From the NCBI GenBank assembly GCA_002722705.1, contig PBMP01000019.1, positions 1 through 55,279 of the forward strand: DNA of 55,279 bases, given 5' to 3'. Under the pieces are notes generated by a model that was not told where the DNA came from, made no database searches, and saw only the letters and a list, made by a program, of their open reading frames with translations. The translations under genes were made by a program, and so were the position numbers. The stretch comes from Pseudobdellovibrionaceae bacterium. Its GTDB lineage: Bacteria > Bdellovibrionota > UBA1018 > UBA6935. Of the stretch, positions 25,582 through 34,715 are shown piece after piece (positions within the stretch are counted from its first letter, which is position 1; each line of letters opens with the position of its first letter).

Positions 25582-26943
25582 ATGTTTATTTTTTTTAAAA
25601 CAAAGCACCCTAGGGGAAAGGTCGTTGTTTTTTGTTTTGCTCTTTTGTGGGGGGTGAGTTCAAATGCATCCGCCATCGATAATGAAACCAATAGAGAAAT
25701 TGCTCGTACGATTTCTCAGTTTTATTTGGAACAAAAAAACTTTGAAGAAGCAGAAAATACTCTTATTTCTCATTTAAAAGAAGATCCTAAAGACCACCGA
25801 GCTTGGAATTTATTGGGATTGAGTTATTCTCGAGACGGTCAAACTCGAAGAGCAGCAAGTGCATTTTATAGAGCTTCTCGAAGGAGTCAGGGAACAATTC
25901 GAGCGGTGTATCTTTATAATTATGCAAACATGTTGAATCAAATCGGAAAGGGAAAACAAGCAAAAAAAATTCTTAATTTTGTAAATCGGTACGATGAGAC
26001 AGAGGAAAGTGCAAATCACGCGTTAGAAGTCATGAAACCGAGACAACCCCTTCCAGATTTAAAAATGACTCCTCCAGCAGTGTGGTCATTGAGTAGTACG
26101 TTGACTACCGGGTATGATTCAAATGTTTTACTGATTTCAGATTCAAGTTCTCCTGCAACTGCAGCGAGTTCCATGGCGAGTCCTGTTTTTATTCCTGCGA
26201 TTCGTTTTGGTTATGAGAAACCGTGGTTAGGTGGATCTTTCGTTGCTGGAGGAAATAGTAGTTTTAGTTATTACAGCAATGTAACGACTCAGTCCTTTAA
26301 TACTTGGTATACGGGGTTAACTTCTTCTTGGAAAAAATTACCAGAATTTGGAAAAGGGTGGGGTATTCAAGTAGGGGATACTTTTTCTCTTACTTTTTTA
26401 AATTCAAACTCTACATTCAATTGGTTTAGTTGGGTGAATTCAGTTGATTTTCAAACCTTTTATTATTTTTCTGAAACAAGTTATCTAACCTTTTCATCAC
26501 CGATTAAATACCAAAGCTTTAACTTGTCGGAAGGCACTATCGCGGAGAACGACCGAACAGGATTTGGAGTAAAACCAGGTGTTGCATTTCAGTCTGTGCT
26601 CGGAAAAAGTATTTACTCTTTTGGAATCCATTACGATATCGTTTTTGCTAGTGGAAAGAACTTTAAGTCCAATACGATTGAAGTTCCGTTTTGGATTAAT
26701 TTACCTATTTTTTGGAATTTGTCGTGGAGATTGGATGGAACTTTTAGTTCTATTGATTATCCCACAAATACTTCAAATCGAAGGGATCTTCGTTTTTACG
26801 CAGGAACGAGTCTGACAAAACGTTGGTTTGAAGGGTTTTCTACAACTGTGGATTATCATCTGACACGGAATAATTCGAATTTAACAACAGCTGACTTTAC
26901 TAAACATGTCGGAACAGTGGCGGTGAGTTATGAATTTTTTTAA
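25582..26943 (+). CDS. TPR plus outer-membrane barrel protein
   Basis: A 453-residue exported protein. ATG 25582 is chosen because it gives a normal signal peptide (basic KTKHPRGK, core VVVFCFALLWGV, cut after SNASA); an in-frame GTG at 25519 would place 21 extra residues before it. Residues 35-150 hold about three TPR motifs (FYLEQKNFEEAENTLISHL, AWNLLGLSYSRDGQTRRAA). From about 165 to the end alternating strands suggest a beta barrel, closing with VGTVAVSYEFF, whose terminal Phe is typical of barrel proteins. It heads a unit with FecR-domain and lipoprotein genes, probably driven by the sigma-54 promoter. Function unknown. Confidence 0.75.
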   Translation: MFIFFKTKHPRGKVVVFCFALLWGVSSNASAIDNETNREIARTISQFYLEQKNFEEAENTLISHLKEDPKDHRAWNLLGLSYSRDGQTRRAASAFYRASRRSQGTIRAVYLYNYANMLNQIGKGKQAKKILNFVNRYDETEESANHALEVMKPRQPLPDLKMTPPAVWSLSSTLTTGYDSNVLLISDSSSPATAASSMASPVFIPAIRFGYEKPWLGGSFVAGGNSSFSYYSNVTTQSFNTWYTGLTSSWKKLPEFGKGWGIQVGDTFSLTFLNSNSTFNWFSWVNSVDFQTFYYFSETSYLTFSSPIKYQSFNLSEGTIAENDRTGFGVKPGVAFQSVLGKSIYSFGIHYDIVFASGKNFKSNTIEVPFWINLPIFWNLSWRLDGTFSSIDYPTNTSNRRDLRFYAGTSLTKRWFEGFSTTVDYHLTRNNSNLTTADFTKHVGTVAVSYEFF

Positions 26944-27835
26944 TGTCTTTTGTTTTTTCTTTTCTTTGTCTTCTTTTGCTTCAGTGGGTACCGTTGCTTC
27001 TGTTCAGGGAGAGGCTTTTATTGGTAAAAAAAAGATGTTTGTCGGTCAAAAGCTTTTAAAAGGAGACGTTGTTAAAATCGGAGCTGGAAAGGCTACTTTG
27101 ATTTTTGGTCGAGATGCGGTGATTCATTTAGATGCGGAGAGTGAATTGCAAGTAAATGAATATTTAAATGAAGGAAAACAAATTAAAGCTGACTTCAAGC
27201 TCAAGTATGGAAAAATTCGTTCTTTAGTTAAATCTAAAGGAGTGAAACAAAAAAAATTTCGCTTTAGGACCCGTTCTGCAGTAATGGGAGTTCGAGGAAC
27301 TCATATTTATATCGATAGTCCCAAAGATCCAGAAAAACCACTGAATTTTTTAACTGTATCTGGAGAGGCCGATGTCTTTTATCCTTCTCCTAATCGGAAT
27401 CAAGTAGAACCGCTTCCTGCAAATAAGAATACTCCTCGAAAAGAAAATGCCCCTAAAATGATGAGAGTAAAATTAAAGACAGCGAATGCATTTCAGGCAG
27501 ATACGAGATTAAAGTCAAATCCAGAACAAGTGAGACAAGGTCCTCGGGTGACACAAATGAAACCAGAACAAGTAGAGGGACTCACGTTTGCGGTAGCTCC
27601 TCCTCCTCCTGAGATTACCACTCCTGAACAAATGAAAATGTTTCAAGAAAATCACCAGGAATTTATGAACGAATTTGCACCTCCTCCACCCCCGGGAGAA
27701 ATCGCGGATGGGACAGTTCTCCCTCCTTTGAATGACAATGGAATCCCTTTGGTTCCACTGGACCCTGTTCTTGATGGAGGGCAACCGAAACCTTTAACTC
27801 CAAGTCAACTTGAGGTTAACTTTACTAACTTTTAG
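26930..27835 (+). CDS. Exported FecR-domain protein
   Basis: A 301-residue protein with a short signal peptide (FFSLSSFASVG). Residues 20-135 form a FecR-type domain: VASVQGEAFI, LLKGDVVKIGAGKATLIFG, LDAESELQV and FRTRSAVMGVRGTHIYI are the usual landmarks. The rest is proline-rich and lower complexity (APPPPEI, APPPPPGEI). It overlaps the TPR-barrel gene by 14 bp. FecR domains occur in periplasmic sensors and in envelope or surface proteins; no sigma factor or TonB receptor is adjacent, so a structural or surface role with the neighbouring barrel is more likely than iron signalling. Confidence 0.8.
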   Translation: MNFFNVFCFFFSLSSFASVGTVASVQGEAFIGKKKMFVGQKLLKGDVVKIGAGKATLIFGRDAVIHLDAESELQVNEYLNEGKQIKADFKLKYGKIRSLVKSKGVKQKKFRFRTRSAVMGVRGTHIYIDSPKDPEKPLNFLTVSGEADVFYPSPNRNQVEPLPANKNTPRKENAPKMMRVKLKTANAFQADTRLKSNPEQVRQGPRVTQMKPEQVEGLTFAVAPPPPEITTPEQMKMFQENHQEFMNEFAPPPPPGEIADGTVLPPLNDNGIPLVPLDPVLDGGQPKPLTPSQLEVNFTNF

Positions 27836-27843
27836 AGGGATTC

Positions 27844-28704
27844 ATGAAAAAAATAATTGGACTGCTCATTATTCTCATTATGAGTTCTTGTGGAAAAAAA
27901 GCACCGCCTGGGTATCAGTGGGTAACTATTGGCTCTGTTCATTCTCGCCCCCAAACGTCATTACTTAATCCGACATTATTGTCTTTTGGAAAAAAAGAAG
28001 ATGAACTTTCTGTAATGGCTGCTTGTCCAATGAATCACTTTGCTGTGGTTGTTGAAGATACTCAAGGAATTGCTCCCTTAGAATATATTCGAGTACTCCC
28101 TTCACCTCAAGTACAGTATTCTTTTGGGACTGTTTTTGATGGAAGTGTAGACGCTTTCTCTGCAGAAGTACTCGTTCAAGAGGGACTCCATAAAAAATTT
28201 GGTGTCACTGGAACTTTTTATTCAAACTGTAACTCTCAGATAGCAAGTTTTCCTGTTGGGGGAATGAGTCCAACTGTCGTAGATATTCTTCCTGAGGGAG
28301 GGCTTTTTGTGCCGATCAATGCTTCTGTATTTACTGCTGGATTTTCAGTCGATGCAACACCAGCAAATGTTACGGTTGCAGGATCTGATTTCGCTAAAGT
28401 CACCGTGAGTTGGAGTCCGAGTGTTCCTGCGACTGGAAATTGCTCTGGATATAGTGGTCAAGTGATTAAGCTTCGGGATGTGAAAGGTGAGTTTTTTGTC
28501 TCTACGAATGGGGTTACTGGACAAGGGTTTACCGGGTCAGAAAATGATTTTACTTTTGGACCCTTGTTTCCAGGAGTTCTTTATTCACTTACAATTGAAA
28601 ACTCAATTCCAGGTGATTCAAAATCCCACCTCGTGAAAGTAGATTCTTCTGGAAGTCATACTTTAACTCTTGATGGGACTTCCAGTTATCCATGTACTCC
28701 TTAG
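27844..28704 (+). CDS. Lipoprotein with a possible fibronectin-III-like C-terminal part
   Basis: A 286-residue protein with lipobox LIMSSC (Cys16). The mature protein is beta-rich; the last 110 residues (VTVAGSDFAKVTVSWSPS, then YSLTIENSI) look like an Ig/FN3-type sandwich. It follows the FecR gene by 8 bp. The stop overlaps the stop of the convergent PilZ gene by 4 bp. It probably works with the barrel and FecR proteins at the outer membrane; the exact function is unknown. Confidence 0.7.
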   Translation: MKKIIGLLIILIMSSCGKKAPPGYQWVTIGSVHSRPQTSLLNPTLLSFGKKEDELSVMAACPMNHFAVVVEDTQGIAPLEYIRVLPSPQVQYSFGTVFDGSVDAFSAEVLVQEGLHKKFGVTGTFYSNCNSQIASFPVGGMSPTVVDILPEGGLFVPINASVFTAGFSVDATPANVTVAGSDFAKVTVSWSPSVPATGNCSGYSGQVIKLRDVKGEFFVSTNGVTGQGFTGSENDFTFGPLFPGVLYSLTIENSIPGDSKSHLVKVDSSGSHTLTLDGTSSYPCTP

Positions 28705-29441
28705 GAAATAAGTTTTGAGACAAACGAAAGGATTTTTTCTTTGTCTTCATTTTCCAGTTTACTGATATTCTCCAAGAAGCGTTTCATTTGTTCTAAAAAA
28801 GAAGGATCTATTTGCTCAAGGTATCGAATGGTGTCTGAAGATTTTGGTTTCATCGGATGTGATTCGTCTTCATTGAGCATTCCATAACGGGTGGGAAGAT
28901 TTTCTCCTCCTTCAATGTAGTTTCCAAAATAACTGATGTGAAAACGAACAATTAAGCCTTCATTTTTAACGAAATAAAGTTCGCAGTGACTTCCTCCTTG
29001 AAACCAATATGGCTGTCCATCGGATTGTTGTGCGAGAATTTTTGGGTTTACAAAATTAAGTTTTGCCGCGTTGAGTTCCACGTCGAAATAATTTTTTATC
29101 GTTTCAGAAAGGTGTGGAGCAGGATCGATAAACATACATCCTACCGTGGTTTCAGAAAAGTGAATGATTTTGATCAGGACCTCAATGGACTCTTTTTGAA
29201 AAAAAAGGGTTCCTGAGAGCGTTTCTCCAGGAGATGGCCAGGAAGAGAGGGAAGACTGAAGAATTCCAATCCCTGAGAAACTAAGATTCGCTATCGATAG
29301 AGGTATTTTCTGTCCTTCTTGTTCTATGGTTAAACGAATATGGGTGAGTGGCGTGGTTTTTAGGCGATGCGCTCGAGGAATAATTTTTTTTACGGGTTCT
29401 TCTTTTTTTTGTTTTTTAAATAATTTGCTTAAGATGTTCAT
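28701..29441 (-). CDS. PilZ-domain protein
   Basis: A 246-residue protein with no signal or TM. A basic N-terminus leads into RAHRLKTTP, equivalent to the RxxxR c-di-GMP motif, followed by NLSFSGIGI, equivalent to DxSxxG but with Asn for Asp. The barrel strands continue to about residue 125. The C-terminal 120 residues (PYWFQGGSHCELYFVK, FHISYFGNYIEGG) are a separate domain that I do not recognise. It lies head-to-head with the NhaC gene only 20 bp away. c-di-GMP binding is plausible but the substitution leaves it open. Confidence 0.72.
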   Translation of the reverse strand: MNILSKLFKKQKKEEPVKKIIPRAHRLKTTPLTHIRLTIEQEGQKIPLSIANLSFSGIGILQSSLSSWPSPGETLSGTLFFQKESIEVLIKIIHFSETTVGCMFIDPAPHLSETIKNYFDVELNAAKLNFVNPKILAQQSDGQPYWFQGGSHCELYFVKNEGLIVRFHISYFGNYIEGGENLPTRYGMLNEDESHPMKPKSSDTIRYLEQIDPSFLEQMKRFLENISKLENEDKEKILSFVSKLIS

Positions 29442-29461
29442 CGTAGGTAGTTTATCATTAA

Positions 29462-30832
29462 ATGACAGATTCTATCCTGAACGAATTCCCTTTTTTTTCT
29501 ATTTTACCTTCTTTTTTTGCAATAGGACTGGTTTTGTGGACACGACAGGTAGTGATTTCACTTTTTATCGGTCTTGTTCTCGGAGGTATTTTGGTAAAGG
29601 GGGGAGTTGCACTGGGGATTGAGCAAGCCCTCGATTGGTGTGTGTCTGTTTTTCAGTCCAAATCATCGACTCGGGTTATTCTCTTTAGTTCAATGGTGGG
29701 TGGATGGTTATCGCTGACTCATGAAATGAATGGCTTAACGTCATTGAGTGCATTGCTTTCGCAAAAAGTAAAAATTAAAACACAGCGACAAGTTCGTGTT
29801 TTTAGTTTTTTAATTGGTTGTGGTGTTTTTTTGGAATCGAGTTTGACGTGCCTTGTTGCAGGAACGGTTTCTGGCCCTTTGTATGACCGCTTAAAGTTAG
29901 GTCGTCTTCAACTCGCTTATTTAATTGACGCAACCTCAGCTCCTATTTGTATCCTTATACCGCTGAATGGGTGGGGGGCTTATCTCGTTGGTTTACTTGA
30001 ATCTCAAGGAGTCCAATCTCCTGTTGAGACTTTGGTAGCGTCTATTTTTTATAATTTTTACGCTTGGGGTGCTGTTTTAGTGGCAGGAGTATTTGCATGG
30101 AAGGGTTTTTTTTGGGGACCTCTGAAAGATCAATCAGTAGAATTTAAAAATAAGTTACAGAAGCAAGAAGATTCGATCGATCCTTTCGGTGTGATTCAAA
30201 TTTTAGGAAGTTTATTTATTTTATTTTTTGGAGTCATTGGAGGTCTTTGGATTACCGGAAAAGGTGATTTAATGAAGGGTTCGGGTTCAACCTCTGTTTT
30301 TTGGGCGATCTTTGCTGCAACCGTATTTTCTTTAATTTTATGGAGATGGAAAAGAGGGAAGCTTGATCAAGGTGTTGATTTTTTCTTTAAGGGAACAGGG
30401 GAGTTTTTACCATTATCAGTGTTGATGATTTTTGCGTTTGCAATCGGAGAAATGAGTACCTCGTTACAAACTGGACCTATTGTAGCTGAATTTTTACAAG
30501 GTTCTCTTTCTTCCTCTTTATTTCCTGCTGGGTTATTTATCACAGCAAGTATAGTTGCTTTTTCAACAGGGACTTCTTGGGGGACATTTGCACTGTTGAT
30601 TCCGATAGCAGCTCCAATGGCAACACCAGAGTTATTTCCACTTTATTTAGGAGCGGTTTTGTCTGGAGGTGTGTTTGGAGATCATGCTTCTCCACTCTCA
30701 GATACAACTATTATCGCCTCTCTCTCTGCTCAGGTCGAACCGTATGACCATGTCCGAACACAGATTCCTTATGCTGGTTTAGGGGGAGTTTTTGCATTAG
30801 GGCTTTTTTTAGGAATTGGTTTATTGCTGTGA
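29462..30832 (+). CDS. NhaC-family Na+/H+ antiporter
   Basis: A 456-residue integral membrane protein with about 11 hydrophobic segments. Family signatures are the GCGVFLESSLTCLVAGTVSG region, DATSAPICILIPLNGWG and, near the C-terminus, GGVFGDHASPLSDTTI followed by SLSAQVEPYDHVRTQIPYA. Members exchange Na+ for H+ across the inner membrane. The 3' end overlaps the convergent motB gene by 12 bp. Substrate specificity cannot be told from sequence alone. Confidence 0.88.
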   Translation: MTDSILNEFPFFSILPSFFAIGLVLWTRQVVISLFIGLVLGGILVKGGVALGIEQALDWCVSVFQSKSSTRVILFSSMVGGWLSLTHEMNGLTSLSALLSQKVKIKTQRQVRVFSFLIGCGVFLESSLTCLVAGTVSGPLYDRLKLGRLQLAYLIDATSAPICILIPLNGWGAYLVGLLESQGVQSPVETLVASIFYNFYAWGAVLVAGVFAWKGFFWGPLKDQSVEFKNKLQKQEDSIDPFGVIQILGSLFILFFGVIGGLWITGKGDLMKGSGSTSVFWAIFAATVFSLILWRWKRGKLDQGVDFFFKGTGEFLPLSVLMIFAFAIGEMSTSLQTGPIVAEFLQGSLSSSLFPAGLFITASIVAFSTGTSWGTFALLIPIAAPMATPELFPLYLGAVLSGGVFGDHASPLSDTTIIASLSAQVEPYDHVRTQIPYAGLGGVFALGLFLGIGLLL

Positions 30833-31600
30833 GTTTTTCATGACCATAAATTCAAATTTATGATTGTTTTGTGATTCTGATGCCACTCCTCGATCAATGG
30901 GATCGCTGACGTCAGTCATGACTCGATTTTCGTCTACCCAACCTTTTTCAACGAGATATTGAATGATGGTGGTAATTCGAGTGACTGCAAGTTCATAGGA
31001 GTCGATGTGTTGACCATAAACTCCATCAGGAGGATGAGTAAAACCTCTGACTTTTAGATATCCTTGATGTCCTCGAATCAGTTGAGCAACTTTTTCCAAA
31101 TGCACTCCCGCTTGAGGTTTCAGTTCAAAAGAGTCCGTATCAAAAAGGACATGTTCGGGAAGTGAGAATACTAGGAATTCTACATTTACAGAAGGAGCAC
31201 GGTCTTTAATTGTTTTTTCTATAACTTTTGTGGAACCAGTTCTCCCTGGAGGTTGGTTGGTTGATTGAATTTCTCTGCTTGGACGTTGAACCAGATCTTC
31301 GGGGACTTTTCCGTCTTCGACTCCAGAAAGAACATTTTCTCCTGCTCCAGTTTTTTCTCCTAGAGGATAGTTTTCTTTAGATGCAAGATCAGGACGCCAA
31401 GCGGAAGTTGGATTATTAAAATATTCAGAAACGGACTTTTCAGAAGCATCATCTGCGCCGAGTAGCCACATCACAAGAAAGAATGCCATCATCGCAGTTA
31501 CAAAGTCTGCGTAGGCAACTTTCCAAGCTCCACCATGGGCACCGCCATGGCCTCCTTGGATCTTTTTAATGATGACAACTTGTCCCTTATTTTCTGCCAT
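30821..31600 (-). CDS. motB: Flagellar motor stator protein MotB
   Basis: A 259-residue stator subunit. After a Gly/His-rich N-terminus comes the single TM helix with VAYADFVTAMMAFFLVMWLL; Asp32 matches the proton-carrying Asp32 of E. coli MotB. Residues 60-125 form the plug/linker, and the C-terminal OmpA-like peptidoglycan-binding domain (LFDTDSFELKPQA, VRGFTHPPDG, SYELAVTRITTIIQYL) anchors it to the wall. It follows motA by 10 bp. A stator with an Asp here and no Na+-type features is expected to use protons. Confidence 0.93.
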   Translation of the reverse strand: MAENKGQVVIIKKIQGGHGGAHGGAWKVAYADFVTAMMAFFLVMWLLGADDASEKSVSEYFNNPTSAWRPDLASKENYPLGEKTGAGENVLSGVEDGKVPEDLVQRPSREIQSTNQPPGRTGSTKVIEKTIKDRAPSVNVEFLVFSLPEHVLFDTDSFELKPQAGVHLEKVAQLIRGHQGYLKVRGFTHPPDGVYGQHIDSYELAVTRITTIIQYLVEKGWVDENRVMTDVSDPIDRGVASESQNNHKFEFMVMKNSQQ

Positions 31601-31610
31601 TTTTTATTTC

Positions 31611-32468
31611 CTAAGCAGCTTTTCCTGCATTGGTTGTGGCTTCATCAATTTCAGTAAATGAAGGACGAACTTCTGGTGGAATCGTTCGTCTTGCAAATTC
31701 AACACAGACTTTCGGAGAAGCATCTTTTGCAAAAGCTAAGAGAGCTGCTTTCGTCACTTTAAAAAATTGTCCTTCTTCATCCAATAGCGTGTTCATTTTC
31801 GCGGAAAGAGGTTGGATATATCCATATGAAATCAAAATCCCCAAGAACGTTCCTACGAGTGCGGCTGCGACTGAGTGACCGATTACTTCTTTTCCTTGGC
31901 TTAGTTTTCCCATGGTGATTACGACCCCCAAGACGGCTGCGACAATCCCAAGACCTGGCATCGCATCACCAATTCGTGTGACTGTGGCCGGTGCGATTGC
32001 TTCTTCGTGATGAGTGGTATTTAAATCGGCATCCATGAGGTCTTCAAGGTCATATGGACTTACCGGTGAAGAAATTTGAACTTTTAAAGTGTCGCAAATA
32101 AAGTGAATGACATGGTGGTTGGAAAGAACTCCTGGGTATCTTTTAAAAATATCGCTTCCTTCAGGGTTTTCGACGTGGGCTTCTAAACCAAGAAGGTTTC
32201 CTTTGGCTGTTTTTATGAGTTCGAACAAAAGGAGAAGAAGTTCCGTGTATTCTTCTTTTGTTTTTCCATTTCCGGTCAGTGCATGGAGTGATTGATGAAT
32301 GATGGCTTTAATTTCGGACATTGGGGAGGAAATTAAAAGAGAGCCTCCAGCAGCACCGCATATAATGAGCATTTCAATTGGTTGTATGAGGACTTGGATA
32401 TCCCCTCCCTCAAGTAGGAATCCTCCAAATACACAAATTGAAACAACGATAAATCCTACAACCGTCAT
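31611..32468 (-). CDS. motA: Flagellar motor stator protein MotA
   Basis: A 285-residue stator subunit with four hydrophobic segments: two near the N-terminus (GFIVVSICVFGGFLL, LIQPIEMLIICGAAGGSLLI) and two around residues 165-220 (PGLGIVAAVLGVVITMG, AALVGTFLGILISYGYI). The large cytosolic loop between them carries the charged residues that contact FliG. It is first in a two-gene motAB unit on the minus strand; the 128-bp region to the divergent HAD gene should hold its promoter. Confidence 0.93.
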   Translation of the reverse strand: MTVVGFIVVSICVFGGFLLEGGDIQVLIQPIEMLIICGAAGGSLLISSPMSEIKAIIHQSLHALTGNGKTKEEYTELLLLLFELIKTAKGNLLGLEAHVENPEGSDIFKRYPGVLSNHHVIHFICDTLKVQISSPVSPYDLEDLMDADLNTTHHEEAIAPATVTRIGDAMPGLGIVAAVLGVVITMGKLSQGKEVIGHSVAAALVGTFLGILISYGYIQPLSAKMNTLLDEEGQFFKVTKAALLAFAKDASPKVCVEFARRTIPPEVRPSFTEIDEATTNAGKAA

Positions 32469-32596
32469 AAGTGATCTCCTATAGGACTCTTCGACCGGAA
32501 CTCTCGAGAGGTTTAGAGAATCTTTTTAGTTGACTAAAACAATCTGGTTTTCTTTTCCTCTAGTAAAAAGGGAGCAACCGTGAGATTTCCGAACAG

Positions 32597-33466
32597 ATGA
32601 AAATTTTATGTGATTTTGACGGTGTATTAACGAATCAAGTTGAAGAAGCTTTACAAGTACAAACCGCGTTTTTACAAACGCTTGCAGCTATTCATCCCGA
32701 ACAGGCTCAGGGGGTAGAGACTCTTTATAAAAGAGTTTTACAGGTGATGAATGAAAACCCTTGGCGACACGGCTGGGTGCGCAATGGTCGAGTCAGTGCT
32801 TTTGCGAATGAAGATTTATTTATACGGATGAATGGAGTTGCCTCGTGTCTTGATCAATGGGCTTATGAAGGACTTTATAAAGCTGATGCCTGGAAAAAAG
32901 CTCTTATGAAGAATGAAATTGGATCGTTTGTCGAGTTACTCGATCTTTCTTTTCAGAAAATGGTGGAAACCACTCAAGCAGAGCAAAGAAATCCGTTGGA
33001 TCCCGAGGTAACAAAAGTTTTAAAAGGACTTCTTTCTCATGAGGTAGAGGTCGTCATTGTTTCCAATTCCTCAACTTCAAGAATTGAAGGAATTTTAAAA
33101 ATGGCTGAACTCGAAAAATTACCGATTCGAATTCGTGGGAATGCTAAAAAGTATGAATTAGGAAACGAACCTAAAACGATGGAAGTAGGGTCGTACTTTG
33201 TTGAAGTTGACCGTCCTTTTTATCAAAAAATTTTAGATGAAGAGAAACCTCAGGCGGTTATCGGAGATGTCTTTTCTTTAGACTTGGCTCTTCCTCTTAC
33301 ACTTGCTCAGCAAAGTGGTGAGGAGATTGATTTATTCTTACGAAAAAGAGAATATACACCCCAGTGGTCTCAGGATTGGATGGAGAATTCTTATTTTTCA
33401 GGGTGCAGGCTTCACGTCATTGATGAATTAAGTGTTCTTGTTCAGTGGGCTCAGGGGGCGTCTTGA
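32597..33466 (+). CDS. HAD-superfamily-like hydrolase
   Basis: A 289-residue soluble protein with the HAD landmarks: motif I DFDGVLT near the N-terminus, VIVSNSSTS as motif II, a Lys in GNAKKYELG and GDVFSLDLALP as motif III. A long helical cap of about 140 residues lies between motifs I and II. These proteins are usually phosphatases, but the substrate is unknown. No good Shine-Dalgarno precedes the ATG. The TGA stop overlaps the TTG start of the next gene, indicating coupling. Confidence 0.75.
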   Translation: MKILCDFDGVLTNQVEEALQVQTAFLQTLAAIHPEQAQGVETLYKRVLQVMNENPWRHGWVRNGRVSAFANEDLFIRMNGVASCLDQWAYEGLYKADAWKKALMKNEIGSFVELLDLSFQKMVETTQAEQRNPLDPEVTKVLKGLLSHEVEVVIVSNSSTSRIEGILKMAELEKLPIRIRGNAKKYELGNEPKTMEVGSYFVEVDRPFYQKILDEEKPQAVIGDVFSLDLALPLTLAQQSGEEIDLFLRKREYTPQWSQDWMENSYFSGCRLHVIDELSVLVQWAQGAS

Positions 33467-33846
33467 AAGCCGAAGTACATGTGGATCGACCCTCGACTTG
33501 GAGAAAATATAAAAATGGACTTTGTGAAGATTGTCAGGCGGGGTGCTGTACATTGCCATTAGAAGTCAGTGCTCTTGATCTAATTCAAATGGGATTGACC
33601 ACCGAGGAAGAAGCAGGACTTTCGATGAAGGCTCTTGCAAAACGATTAAAAAAAGAAAAGCTCATTGATGCCTTTCACTTAAAATCAGGAATCTTTGTGA
33701 TTGCAAGGACTGCGATGGGAGATTGTCTTTTTTTAGGTAAAGATCGTCGTTGTCAGATTTATGAAAAACGTCCACAAGTCTGTCGAAGTTTTCCTAAAAT
33801 TGGACCGCGCCCCGGGTTTTGTCCTCATAAGATTCGGTTAAAATAA
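33463..33846 (+). CDS. YkgJ-type Cys-rich metal-binding protein
   Basis: A 127-residue protein. The start is taken as TTG 33463, overlapping the previous stop (TTGA) with AGGGGG a few bases upstream; an in-frame GTG at 33445 lacks such a site. It has the Cys pattern of the YkgJ zinc/iron-chelating family: CEDCQAGCC, then DCLFLG, RRCQIYEKRPQVCRSFP and a final Cys near the C-terminus. Members bind a metal cluster, but few have a defined role. It ends with TAATG, shared with the next gene. Confidence 0.8.
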   Translation: MKAEVHVDRPSTWRKYKNGLCEDCQAGCCTLPLEVSALDLIQMGLTTEEEAGLSMKALAKRLKKEKLIDAFHLKSGIFVIARTAMGDCLFLGKDRRCQIYEKRPQVCRSFPKIGPRPGFCPHKIRLK

Positions 33847-34715
33847 TGACTCGTTTACACGCAAATATTGGTTTACTTGCTGTAGGTTTTTTGTGGGGTA
33901 CGACTTTTGTAGTGATGAAAGATGCACTTGCGGAGCTTCCTCCAATGCAGCTTTTGTTTTATCGCTTTTCTTTGGCGTCACTTCTTTTGTTCTTTATGTT
34001 TCGAAGAAAAATAAAAGCAAGCAGCTCAAAAAAAATAACAAAGGGTATTTGGGTAGGGCTTGCTCTTGGATTGGGCTATATCACTCAAACAATCGGTCTT
34101 CAGACGACTCCTTCTGGTCAAACGGCTGTTATCACAGGATTGAATTTAGTTTTTTTACCTTTTTTGTCTTTTTCTATTTTAGGTCAGAAAATGAATCGAT
34201 TTCATTTTATCAGTATTCTTATTTCTTTTTTTGGATTTTGTTTACTGACTGGAATTGATTTTGAGGAATGGAAATGGACGATAGGTTCGGGATGGGTTCT
34301 TCTTTGTGCCTTTTTGTTTGCACTTCAGATTATTGGAGTAACGCAAGTTTCTTCTGAGTTGGAACCTTGGACTCTCACTTTTATCCAAATTTTAGTGACC
34401 GCTTTACTTTCAGGAGTGGGAAGTTTGATTTATGAACAATGGGTCTGGGATATGACAGCGAGAACGAGTGCGGGGATTTTAGGAACAGCTTTATTTGCGA
34501 CAGTAATGGCGCTGGCTCTTCAGTCCCATTGTCAGAAATACACTGATCCTTTAATTGCGGGGCTTTTAATGGGATCGGAGTATTTTTTTGCAGTTATTTT
34601 TGGGGTTATTGTGGCAAATGAGTCCTATCACTGGATTCAGTGGTCCGGAGTAATTTTTATGGTAGCGGCTATGCTTTTATCTGAATGGGCAACTCAGCGG
34701 AAGGCGATGATGTGA
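33846..34715 (+). CDS. EamA/DMT-family transporter
   Basis: A 289-residue inner-membrane protein with ten hydrophobic segments in two EamA repeats; the first begins with LLAVGFLWGTTFVVMKDAL and LLFYRFSLASLLLF, as is typical of drug/metabolite exporters. The start overlaps the previous stop by one base, and the stop overlaps the next start by four. Substrate is unknown; the family exports metabolites and amino acids. Confidence 0.88.
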   Translation: MTRLHANIGLLAVGFLWGTTFVVMKDALAELPPMQLLFYRFSLASLLLFFMFRRKIKASSSKKITKGIWVGLALGLGYITQTIGLQTTPSGQTAVITGLNLVFLPFLSFSILGQKMNRFHFISILISFFGFCLLTGIDFEEWKWTIGSGWVLLCAFLFALQIIGVTQVSSELEPWTLTFIQILVTALLSGVGSLIYEQWVWDMTARTSAGILGTALFATVMALALQSHCQKYTDPLIAGLLMGSEYFFAVIFGVIVANESYHWIQWSGVIFMVAAMLLSEWATQRKAMM

